Below, piece by piece: positions 16,466 to 23,590 of a stretch of 49,761 nucleotides of DNA. The notes beneath the pieces are model-generated. The model was not told where the DNA came from. It was given only the letters and a program-made list of their open reading frames with translations, and made no database searches. This DNA is from Bacteroidetes bacterium UBA7662 (GTDB lineage: Bacteria > Bacteroidota > Bacteroidia > UBA7662). Location of the stretch: NCBI GenBank assembly GCA_002483345.1, contig DLHS01000004.1:1-49761 (forward strand), given 5' to 3'. Each line of letters starts with the position of its first letter. The first letter of the stretch is position 1. Both the position numbers and the translations under genes were made by a program.

Positions 16466-17539
16466 ATGATCCAGGAAGTTAAACTATCGGTTTATGTGCG
16501 GGCAAGTATTCTGCTCGTTGGGTTTTATGTCCTGGTAAGCATGTTATGGCTTGCACAGGACATGTTGCTTCCGGTAATTTACGCCCTCATACTCGGGCTC
16601 TTACTAAGCCCTGTCGTTAGTTTTCTGGTCCGCAGGGGTGTTCGCCGCTTTTTGGCGATTTTGATTGTTTTACTGCTTACCCTTTTGCTGGTTTCCGGCC
16701 TGGTCATGTTACTGGTTTCTCAGGCGAGCGTTCTCCGGGATAATATCCCTGAACTAAAGCAAAAATTCAGCCTGATGGTTGCCGGTTTTACCGATTGGCT
16801 GTCTACCTATTTTCAAATCAGCCATGAAAGCTTGTCAGGCTGGTACGACAAAGGGAAGGCTGAGCTAACCGAAAACCAGGGAACCCTGATGGGCTCTACC
16901 ATAAGTTCTGTGGGAGGTGTGCTGGGAGCTACTTTCCTGACGCCGGTGTATCTATTCATGGTGTTGTTTTACCAGCGGCATCTGGTGACCTTTATACACC
17001 GTTTATTCGGGGCTTCCAGGATAGAGGAGGTAACAACATTTCTGCAGAATACCAGAACCATCGTACAAGGGTATCTGGTTGGGCTCTTTTTAGAATTTCT
17101 GATTTTGGCAGCACTCAATATTCTCGGATTGTGGATACTGGGTATTAAGTTTTTCTTTCTGCTGGGTATTTTAGGCGCCTTTTTGAACATCATACCTTAT
17201 CTGGGCGGCATCATTGGCGTCATCTTATTTATGATAATTGCCTTGCTTACCAAAACGCCTGATTATGTACTCTATGTTGCTCTTTTGTACAGCATCATTC
17301 AGTTTATTGATAACAACCTCATTGTTCCCAGGGTAGTTGGTGCCAAGGTAAAGCTGAATGCCCTGGTTTCGTTGTTTGCTGTGATAGCCGGTGCCGCACT
17401 CTGGGGTATTCCGGGTATGTTGTTGTCAATTCCACTCACAGCCATCCTTAAGTTGCTTTTTGATCAGATGAAGGGGATGAAAGCCTGGGGGTTTTTGCTG
17501 GGTGAAAGTGAGGAAACCACCCCGGCTCTTAAGAGGTAG
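16466..17539 (+). CDS. AI-2E family transporter (PerM/YdiK-like permease)
   Basis: A 357-residue polytopic membrane protein with about eight helices. It shows the family traits: an N-terminal pair of helices, an extracytoplasmic segment (about 95-150), then LGFLNIIPYLGG-like FLNIIPYLGGIIGVI and the C-terminal IDNNLIVPRVVG and LWGIPGMLLSIPLTAILK. Family members export small molecules (AI-2 by TqsA, sodium/lithium in others). It ends the plus-strand membrane-protein run 29 nt after its neighbour. The substrate is unknown. Confidence 0.92.
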   Translation: MIQEVKLSVYVRASILLVGFYVLVSMLWLAQDMLLPVIYALILGLLLSPVVSFLVRRGVRRFLAILIVLLLTLLLVSGLVMLLVSQASVLRDNIPELKQKFSLMVAGFTDWLSTYFQISHESLSGWYDKGKAELTENQGTLMGSTISSVGGVLGATFLTPVYLFMVLFYQRHLVTFIHRLFGASRIEEVTTFLQNTRTIVQGYLVGLFLEFLILAALNILGLWILGIKFFFLLGILGAFLNIIPYLGGIIGVILFMIIALLTKTPDYVLYVALLYSIIQFIDNNLIVPRVVGAKVKLNALVSLFAVIAGAALWGIPGMLLSIPLTAILKLLFDQMKGMKAWGFLLGESEETTPALKR

Positions 17540-17570
17540 ACAGCACCCTTACACGGACTATTATAAACAC

Positions 17571-17786
17571 ATGATGAAGAAATATGTGAATTATGTAACA
17601 AATCCGACTATATATTATAATAACTTAGAGATGTGGAATTATTATGCTTCAGGCTGGAATTCCCGGTTTATGTTAGGTTATTCCAAAAGATATAAATACA
17701 GGTCTTTTGGAAATTGCGAAGAAAATACAAGAAGCATTACGGATAAGCAATTGAAAGCCCTGTTTTCAACTGGAAGAGCTGTTTAA
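17571..17786 (+). CDS. Doubtful small ORF, 71 residues
   Basis: Starts at a double ATG about 30 nt after the AI-2E gene. The product is unusually rich in tyrosine and asparagine (YVNYVTNPTIYYNNLEMWNYY), with no signal, membrane helix or known family. The local DNA is AT-rich, which by itself gives such a composition. It may be a real small protein or chance. Confidence 0.25.
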   Translation: MMKKYVNYVTNPTIYYNNLEMWNYYASGWNSRFMLGYSKRYKYRSFGNCEENTRSITDKQLKALFSTGRAV

Positions 17787-17922
17787 GATGCTGTAAACAA
17801 ACGAACTTTTGAGCCGCCTTTACTGGCGCCTGCATACTATACGGGTAGGGATTTCAAAACATCTCAAAACCTGGCCAGTTAATCACTGATACTTCATCAG
17901 TCAGATGAAAAATCAGAAAAAT

Positions 17923-17946
17923 AAAAGGGTTTTTGGACCCTTTTTT
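17923..17946 (+). terminator. Terminator-like hairpin upstream of the cupin gene
   Basis: An 8-bp perfect stem pairs AAAAGGGT (17923-17930) with ACCCTTTT (17937-17944) across a 6-nt loop, and the T run continues for two more bases. It lies about 30 nt before the cupin ATG. It probably ends the AI-2E transcript; attenuation of the cupin gene is the alternative. Confidence 0.55.
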
Positions 17947-17973
17947 AAGTTACAAGTTGTAATAATAGCCACT

Positions 17974-18315
17974 ATGGACAAGCAAGAAGTCGAAAAATCT
18001 AAAGTTTTCATCATCGTTGAAATCATTGAGTACATTCCAAATTCAGTAGTCATTAAAACGATTATCAAAAAAACTACCGGGAATGTCAGTGCTGTTTCTT
18101 TCGATACCGGTGAAGCACTGACGGAGAAAATATCTCCCTATGACACTTTTATTCAGGTCATTGACGGCAAAGCAGAGGTCTTAATCAACGATAAGTCATT
18201 CATGCTTGAAATAGGACAGTCTATCATCATACCGGCCCATGCGCGCAATACCATCAAGGCAAATGTGCGGTTTAAAATGTTATCGACCATTATCAAAAGC
18301 GGCTACGAGGATTAG
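17974..18315 (+). CDS. Small cupin-domain protein
   Basis: A 113-residue protein starting MDKQEVEKSK. The cupin barrel covers about 30-108, with the turn SPYDTFIQVIDGKAEVLINDKSFMLE and GQSIIIPAHARNTIKA. The usual metal-binding histidines of motif 1 (HxH) are missing, being replaced around SPYDTF, so metal catalysis is doubtful. Such single cupins are commonly encoded with stress genes in Bacteroidota. The ATG at 17974 is chosen since the hairpin just upstream makes the longer frame unlikely. Confidence 0.82.
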   Translation: MDKQEVEKSKVFIIVEIIEYIPNSVVIKTIIKKTTGNVSAVSFDTGEALTEKISPYDTFIQVIDGKAEVLINDKSFMLEIGQSIIIPAHARNTIKANVRFKMLSTIIKSGYED

Positions 18316-18339
18316 CTTACAACGGCATAACCGCAAAGT

Positions 18340-18385
18340 GCAAAACACGTCTGACCTAAGTGGCAGGTGTGTTTTGCCATTTTTT
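18340..18385 (+). terminator. Intrinsic terminator between convergent genes
   Basis: A 14-bp stem (two G-U pairs) joins 18340-18353 with 18364-18377, followed by six T residues at 18380-18385. It terminates the cupin transcript. The stop codon of the convergent AlkB-like gene (18356-18358) falls in the loop, and the right arm is that gene's last codons, so both genes share the element. Confidence 0.8.
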
Positions 18386-19372
18386 CAACCGGGGATGCAC
18401 CAGGGCAAACCAAAGTGGCGGAATAAGTACCGGGAATATCATACTGGCATATCCACCTGGCAAAGCAGGACTTGTATCGTGGTGTTTCAGCAAATGGTAC
18501 GGTCGGCCACCATACAGATGATGGTCGGCATGCCTGCTTAAATCGTATAGCAGAAAGCGGCTGAAAAAGCGGTCGCTTTGCCAGCTGAGGCCTGCATGTA
18601 CCCGTTCCTTGTCGGTACGACTCAGCCCGTAATGCTCGATGTAGTTGGTATATTCAAGCAATACATTGGCTATGACTGCCTGGAACAGATAAGCGAGCAT
18701 CAGGACCGGATGAACAGCACTCAGTATACTTAGCAAAAAAAGATGTCCTAGGGTGTTCCTCACTACAAAATTACTGAATCCATAAGCTGCTCTTCCTTTT
18801 TTGAGGGCTGCGCGTGCCTCAATCTGTAGTGCTTCCCTGAACTGTCCGTAGATACTCCGGGCCAGAAAATGATAAAAATGTTCGCCATAACGGGCAGAGA
18901 CATGATCCTGTTCAGTGCCGATGTAACGGTGATGTACCCGCAGGTGGTCTACGTAGAAGTAGGCGTTGAGGACACTGAACAGCTGCATATTCCCGAACCA
19001 AACCCACGTTTTCGCGGGCCGGTGTATCATTTCGTGTGCAGTGACAATGGCCAGGGCTCCCGAATTCAGGCCTGTGCCCAGCAACGCCATATATAGCCAT
19101 GGCCCCGTCAGTATACCTCCTGCAATGCCGTACAACAGGCTTCCGAGGGTTACCAATTGCACCGGAATTGCCAGGGCCAGCCAAAAGTCAGGAAGGGTAG
19201 GTGAGGCTGTATCGTCGTTGCGGGTATGATCAGGCAGAAACCACTCTATAAAGGCCAGAAAACCCAATACAAAAACGGGATTGAGCAGGGTATAATACCC
19301 GCCTGACAGATTGCCGGTAACCACAAAAAGAGGTGGGATAAAACTTACAACGTAACGTATATTCCGCAGCAT
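18356..19372 (-). CDS. AlkB-like integral-membrane di-iron hydroxylase (alkane 1-monooxygenase/desaturase superfamily)
   Basis: A 338-residue membrane protein with about six helices. All histidine boxes of the AlkB branch are present: HEMIH, HLRVHHR and the C-terminal RHADHH, plus the family motif NYIEHYGL. The segment GTEQDHVSARYGEHFYHFL also matches AlkB. Family members hydroxylate terminal methyl groups of alkanes or related lipids with a rubredoxin donor; no rubredoxin gene lies here. At 338 residues it is slightly shorter than classical AlkB. Substrate is open: alkane, fatty acyl or a lipid-modification role. Confidence 0.88.
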   Translation of the reverse strand: MLRNIRYVVSFIPPLFVVTGNLSGGYYTLLNPVFVLGFLAFIEWFLPDHTRNDDTASPTLPDFWLALAIPVQLVTLGSLLYGIAGGILTGPWLYMALLGTGLNSGALAIVTAHEMIHRPAKTWVWFGNMQLFSVLNAYFYVDHLRVHHRYIGTEQDHVSARYGEHFYHFLARSIYGQFREALQIEARAALKKGRAAYGFSNFVVRNTLGHLFLLSILSAVHPVLMLAYLFQAVIANVLLEYTNYIEHYGLSRTDKERVHAGLSWQSDRFFSRFLLYDLSRHADHHLYGGRPYHLLKHHDTSPALPGGYASMIFPVLIPPLWFALVHPRLKKWQNTPAT

Positions 19373-19539
19373 GGGAAGAATTTTACTCCAATTTACTTAT
19401 TGGGAGGATTCCCTGATGGTTATCCGGGCTGTAAAATGCAGATTTTTAACAGGTAGAACAGACAAAGCCAGCGTGTAGCGAAGGCAGGAAAGATTTAAGG
19501 ACGCTTAAACTTCGCTCAGGGTGTGACAGTGTGTGTTTT

Positions 19540-19565
19540 AAGGGGCTCCGTTGTCTAAGCCTCTT
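19540..19565 (-). terminator. Hairpin just past motB
   Basis: An 8-bp inverted repeat pairs 19540-19547 with 19558-19565, three bases beyond the motB stop. On the minus-strand transcript there is one A-C mismatch and no T run; on the plus strand a G-U pair makes the stem complete. It may stabilise or end the long minus-strand operon. Confidence 0.35.
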
Positions 19566-19567
19566 AT

Positions 19568-20263
19568 TTAATCAAAATACAGCCTTATCACTATCCGCCT
19601 GTTCTTATCCTGTTTTTCGGGAATGTATTTCCCCTTGTCGTCGGTGTCTTTTTCAAGCAGGAAGGCATCCGCATAACCGGAAGCTTTTAGTTTGGCAGCA
19701 GGAATGCCTGACTCCAGGAAATATCGAACCACATTGGAAGCACGGGCGGCCGATAACTCCCAGTTGCTGCTGAACTTAAAGGTACGGATGGGTGCACTGT
19801 CGGTATGTCCCTCTACATCTACCTTGAAATCTTTGCGTTTGATCTCTGAGATACGCTCCACTATCCTTTCAATAATGGCTTTACCTTCCGGTAAAAGTTC
19901 CGCCTCTCCCAGATTGTAAAGGCTGCTGCCACTGAACAACATGCGGATTTCGTAATTCCTTTTCTCCAGTACCAGCTTACCGTCGTCCAGTTCATCTTCC
20001 ATCAGCCTTTCAAGATCAGAGTTGAGTGATTCAATGGGGAAAAACAGGACACGGTTATTGCCGAGTTCGCTGATTTCTTTACCGGCAGGGGCATTGGTGC
20101 CCGCAATCAGCACCTTTTTAGGGTCTGCAGAGCTCGCCATGATGATAAAGAAGGTCAGCAATATGGTGACAGTATCCATGTAGGTGGTCTGCCACTCTTC
20201 TCCGCCCCCTTCGTTTTCCTCAGGGTCGTCCAGTATGATGGGTTTACGTGGATGTCCGCTCAT
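19568..20263 (-). CDS. motB: MotB-like stator protein (TM helix plus OmpA peptidoglycan-binding domain)
   Basis: A 231-residue protein. A short acidic cytoplasmic N-terminus leads into one membrane helix with the MotB hallmark WQTTYMDTVTILLTFF; Asp30 sits where the proton-carrying aspartate (Asp32 in E. coli) is. The C-terminal OmpA domain (about 100-231) has EGHTDSAPIRTFKF, NWELSAARASNVVRYFLESG, ASGYAD and DKNRRIVIRL, all conserved in MotB. It should anchor the stator to peptidoglycan. The ATGA overlap with motA implies balanced synthesis. There is no flagellum here, so it most likely energises the FliF-FliG-like rotor encoded upstream. TolR/ExbD and GldM are poorer matches because of the OmpA domain. 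Confidence 0.93.
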   Translation of the reverse strand: MSGHPRKPIILDDPEENEGGGEEWQTTYMDTVTILLTFFIIMASSADPKKVLIAGTNAPAGKEISELGNNRVLFFPIESLNSDLERLMEDELDDGKLVLEKRNYEIRMLFSGSSLYNLGEAELLPEGKAIIERIVERISEIKRKDFKVDVEGHTDSAPIRTFKFSSNWELSAARASNVVRYFLESGIPAAKLKASGYADAFLLEKDTDDKGKYIPEKQDKNRRIVIRLYFD

Positions 20264-21057
20264 TTGTTCATGGTTGAAGCACCATCTCTGGCCTGTAGCA
20301 TGGAAGAAAGCTGGTCAATAATATAAAGCTCTGGTTTGTTTTCCATGGTAAGGAGTATGGCCTCAAGCTCTATTTCACGGCGGAGCTGCCCCTCCATGGC
20401 CTTGTGGAGCAGTTTCTTACTCAGGGGCTGCCAGAAAAACTGGGTCATCAGCAGGCCGTAGAAAGTGGTCATCAGCGCCAGCGCCAGACCAGAGGCAAGA
20501 CCGGTGGCGTCTTCAAAATTACCCAGCATCACAATCAATCCCATCAGGGTGCCTAACATGCCATAGGCAGGAGATGACGACGCCAGTACATTGACAACCT
20601 TCATAGGCCCCAGTTCAGACTGGCGCAGGGTATGAATTTTATGAAAACCCAGCACCCGGATCTCTTCCGGACCGTAGTTGGTCGACAGCAATTCCGCGAG
20701 ATAGAGTCTGAAACCTTTGGAACGCCCGTCCATCAAACGACTGATGGTATCGTGCCGGTCGACGCGCAGTCCCCTTACCAGCTCCATCACATGTTCAATC
20801 AGTTGCTCCTCGCGGCTGCGGATAGATTGAAACGACAAGGTAGGTTTAAGCTCCGTGATGGCCTTGGTGACTACATTGGCCGGAAAGGCAGCATATACCT
20901 GAAAAAAGGACCCTCCGATGATAACAAAAAGGCTCGGAAGATTAAGTACATTCTGAAGCGCGTCAATTCTAAAGGTTCCGAAAGCATCCAGTGATCCGAT
21001 GGCAAACAACCCCATGGCCAGCGACATGAATAAATAGTTCCAGATAGTCCTTTTCAT
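20260..21057 (-). CDS. motA: MotA-like stator channel subunit
   Basis: A 265-residue protein with four predicted membrane helices: two near the N-terminus (about 7-25 and 36-57), then a cytoplasmic loop of about 90 residues and two more (about 153-210). SSPAYGMLGTLMGLIVML and LALALMTTFYGLL are clear matches to the MotA helix 3 and 4 motifs, including the proline that faces the MotB aspartate. The C-terminus LEAILLTMENKPELYI corresponds to the EGILxIQEGxNP tail of MotA. With MotB it should form an A5B2-type ion-driven stator. It lies 23 nt downstream of the TPR lipoprotein and overlaps motB. Confidence 0.93.
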   Translation of the reverse strand: MKRTIWNYLFMSLAMGLFAIGSLDAFGTFRIDALQNVLNLPSLFVIIGGSFFQVYAAFPANVVTKAITELKPTLSFQSIRSREEQLIEHVMELVRGLRVDRHDTISRLMDGRSKGFRLYLAELLSTNYGPEEIRVLGFHKIHTLRQSELGPMKVVNVLASSSPAYGMLGTLMGLIVMLGNFEDATGLASGLALALMTTFYGLLMTQFFWQPLSKKLLHKAMEGQLRREIELEAILLTMENKPELYIIDQLSSMLQARDGASTMNK

Positions 21058-21080
21058 AAGCGTAGATTTTAAAATGCCGG

Positions 21081-21584
21081 CTAACGACCGGTGGTGTCTT
21101 GTTTAGGCTTCAGCTCCTGCTTTTGTCTGGGTAATTCGGAGGTCCGGGCATCAAAATTGGGGTCAATACGCCGGGCTTCCTTCCAGCAGGAATCTGCAGC
21201 GCGTGAATTTCCCTGGACTTCGTAAACGCTTCCCAGCAACATAAGCGCATCTGTGGTAGGATACCATTTGAGCGATTGCACCAATAGTTTTTCTGCTTCG
21301 GTGAAACGTCCGTCGTAGGCTGCCTGCTGAGCCCTGACCATGTTGTTGAGAATCAGGTTGGTCAGGAAGTTAAACTGTTCGCTTTTAAGCTCCTGAACTT
21401 CCTGGCTCAAGGTGTCGGGGGGTTTTGGAGTCGGGGTCGTGTCCTTGGCTGCTTCCTTCAGGTTTTCCATCCTGTCCTTATCTGGTTTCAGGGTTTTAAT
21501 CCGCATACCGGACCGGTTGCACGAACCGATGAACCACAGCGTGCAGCACAGCAATAAAACTGAAACTAAACGGCGCTCATTCAT
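21081..21584 (-). CDS. TPR lipoprotein of the motor operon
   Basis: A 167-residue lipoprotein (lipobox IGSC near residue 22). A proline-rich linker (about 45-62) leads to a TPR-type helical unit (about 75-150): AQQAAYDGRFTEAEKLL, TDALMLLGSVYEVQG, then CWKEARRIDPNFD. This unit resembles each of the two TPR units at the C-terminus of the usher encoded two genes upstream. The likely location is the periplasm, tethered to a membrane. It overlaps the FliF-FliG-like gene by ATGA. The role is inferred: a pilotin-like or connector protein between motor and usher. Confidence 0.85.
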   Translation of the reverse strand: MNERRLVSVLLLCCTLWFIGSCNRSGMRIKTLKPDKDRMENLKEAAKDTTPTPKPPDTLSQEVQELKSEQFNFLTNLILNNMVRAQQAAYDGRFTEAEKLLVQSLKWYPTTDALMLLGSVYEVQGNSRAADSCWKEARRIDPNFDARTSELPRQKQELKPKQDTTGR

Positions 21585-23590
21585 GCAGTTTTGGCTAATT
21601 CTGGGGTGGCTGCTACTATTTTCCGGATCTGCGTGAGGAGTTTACGGCGCTCCTGTTCTATTTTATCCGGCGAAGCCTTGCCCTGGCCGATCAGGTCTTT
21701 GATAAGAACCTGTTCCCGCGCCGGCCGCAGCGGCAGAATACGGTTCTGCAAGGCTTCCTCATCTGTAAGCAGTGCGGCAAGGCCGTCGCTGTCGAGATTG
21801 CTGACCGCATCGCGTAGTATCTCGGCGGAGATGTTTACGACATCTGACCAAAGGGTAATCCGCTCGCGGAGATAGCTGTACATATCCGGATTCGATTCCC
21901 GGAGGTTGTCGATCATTTCGGATTGTTGCGACATCGATTGCTGTTCGATGGTGGCAAGTACCGTTTCATATGCTTTTTCGTTGCGCTCACTCTTCTCCCG
22001 CATCACCTTCAGTTTGGCCGAAAGGGTAGTAGACAGCTCCGCATAACTCTGGTACCGCTGATTGGATAGTTCCGGATAGGCCGACAATATCTGGGCTGTT
22101 TTTTCGGTACCGAACATACCCATCAGGATAGATTTCCGGGTCGCTGCCAGTCCGTCGAGAACCATGAGACATTGCAGGGGCTCTTCGTCGCGAAGCAGCT
22201 CTACAATCTCCTTGTCTTTGAGATATATAATGAAGGGGAAGAGACCAAACTGCTGCTGGTTCTTCATGGCGAGTGTCAACTCATCCATGGCACGCTGGCG
22301 GGTGCCGTAATCAACGGTATCTTCATTCCAGCTTGGCCAGGCTTCGTTTACCTGCCGTACGGTTTCCGGCTCCAGCAATTCCGATATCATGTCGAAGAAG
22401 TTGTTGCCGTACGGATGGAGCAACATGACGAGTTTTTGAATTCCTTTGGCGCCCTGGTCGCGTATCCACCTTTCGAAGGCGAAAGCCAGGGTTTCGCGCT
22501 CGTTGATGAGCCAGTTCAGCAGGGGATCACTAGCTTTCAGGTCGGCCTGCTGGGGATCGTTGTGCATCACAAAATCGGTCTGGAACTGCACACGGCCGGG
22601 TTGGTTGTTGTAAACAGCTTGCTCACCGCCACCTCCGGTCATTCCGTCATTGGCAATTGTACGGGCATCTCCCCGGTTCACAGATAAATCAGCCGGCCGG
22701 CGGTTGCGCCAGATGAGGCCGATAAAGACAAATATGCCCAGCAAACCCAACCCTACGCCTATCAGCCAGGCAAGCTCATTACCGACCTCACTCACCACGC
22801 CCATCATGGCATTTTCCTGACCGGGGTTGGATTGCAACTGGGCTTGCACCACGACAGCCGGATTGGAAGAAGGAGACTGTTTACGGGCCGGAAAGGCGGC
22901 ATTGCTGATGACAATCTCATCACCCCGGCTGGCATCCATGCGCAGGGCTGAAGTAATCAGGCCTTTATAGAACTCACCTGATCCTTCGTTAATCGTGGTG
23001 TCGATGACAAAAAATACCCGGATACGGTCGATAGAAGGACCGCCTTCCCGCTGTACAGGAACAACGCCGCTGCCGGAAGGACTGTCATCGGGGGTTTCGG
23101 TGGCCTCTACCTTCACCGGGGTACGCAGTCGTGAGCTGAAGAAGGGGAGGGCCGGTAACATTTCCAGCACCTTGTCTTCTTCGAGTTTATCTAACTGACG
23201 CCCCTTAACCTCCATTTTACTGCCACCGCTAACCCTGCCTCCTGCATTGATAGTGCCGGCACCCAACATGCGGCCTTCAATCTGTACACTGATGTGAAAA
23301 AGTGACGGGTCAATGTACCGGCTCATCAGGGATTGTAACTGGTTTGAGATACCAGATTCATAGCTGAAGCGCTCGTAAGTGTTTAACGGTCGGTCTGCCG
23401 GCCGGGCGGCAGGCTGGTCTGCAACGGCATCTTCCGGCTCGGAACTCGTCGTCTGCTCCAGCGGAGCATCTCCGGCGCCGGCTTCTTCCTGCGCGAGCGC
23501 AGGTGTCCCCATCAGCCAAACCAATAAGAGCACCAGGCCCAGGCGGGTCAAGATGTGATTATCGGTTAAGTGAATAGGTCTTCCTGCCAT
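21581..23590 (-). CDS. FliF-FliG-like fusion: periplasmic ring domain, TM helix and cytoplasmic torque domains
   Basis: A 669-residue protein with a Sec-type signal (cleavage near ALAQ, residue 34). Residues about 70-235 match the FliF ring-building/collar region: YESGISNQLQSLMSRYI and the C-terminal ALRMDASRGDEIVISNAAF, which mirrors FliF's (G)xDxxRGDxxxVxNxPF. A membrane helix spans about 274-295. The cytoplasmic part is FliG-like: an N-type domain (about 380-425, AKGIQKLVMLLHPYG), a middle domain (about 455-510) and a FliG-C torque domain (about 565-660, YLRERITLWSDVVNI then LRDAVSNLDSDGLAALL). FliF's first two ring domains are absent. The gene overlaps the usher by 32 nt. Individually the matches are to divergent members, but their order along one chain is compelling. 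Confidence 0.85.
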   Translation of the reverse strand: MAGRPIHLTDNHILTRLGLVLLLVWLMGTPALAQEEAGAGDAPLEQTTSSEPEDAVADQPAARPADRPLNTYERFSYESGISNQLQSLMSRYIDPSLFHISVQIEGRMLGAGTINAGGRVSGGSKMEVKGRQLDKLEEDKVLEMLPALPFFSSRLRTPVKVEATETPDDSPSGSGVVPVQREGGPSIDRIRVFFVIDTTINEGSGEFYKGLITSALRMDASRGDEIVISNAAFPARKQSPSSNPAVVVQAQLQSNPGQENAMMGVVSEVGNELAWLIGVGLGLLGIFVFIGLIWRNRRPADLSVNRGDARTIANDGMTGGGGEQAVYNNQPGRVQFQTDFVMHNDPQQADLKASDPLLNWLINERETLAFAFERWIRDQGAKGIQKLVMLLHPYGNNFFDMISELLEPETVRQVNEAWPSWNEDTVDYGTRQRAMDELTLAMKNQQQFGLFPFIIYLKDKEIVELLRDEEPLQCLMVLDGLAATRKSILMGMFGTEKTAQILSAYPELSNQRYQSYAELSTTLSAKLKVMREKSERNEKAYETVLATIEQQSMSQQSEMIDNLRESNPDMYSYLRERITLWSDVVNISAEILRDAVSNLDSDGLAALLTDEEALQNRILPLRPAREQVLIKDLIGQGKASPDKIEQERRKLLTQIRKIVAATPELAKTA

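Noticed and set aside
19568..21057. Zorya anti-phage system or T9SS GldL/GldM motor
   Set aside because: MotA is 265 residues without the long ZorA tail, and no ZorC/D/E genes are present. MotB has an OmpA domain rather than GldM's long periplasmic repeats, and no GldK/N genes are nearby.
19568..23590. Relic of a flagellum or a type III secretion system
   Set aside because: No export apparatus, rod, hook, filament or FliM/FliN gene is seen, and the rotor is fused and coupled by overlaps to a pilus usher, which fits a dedicated system better than decay.
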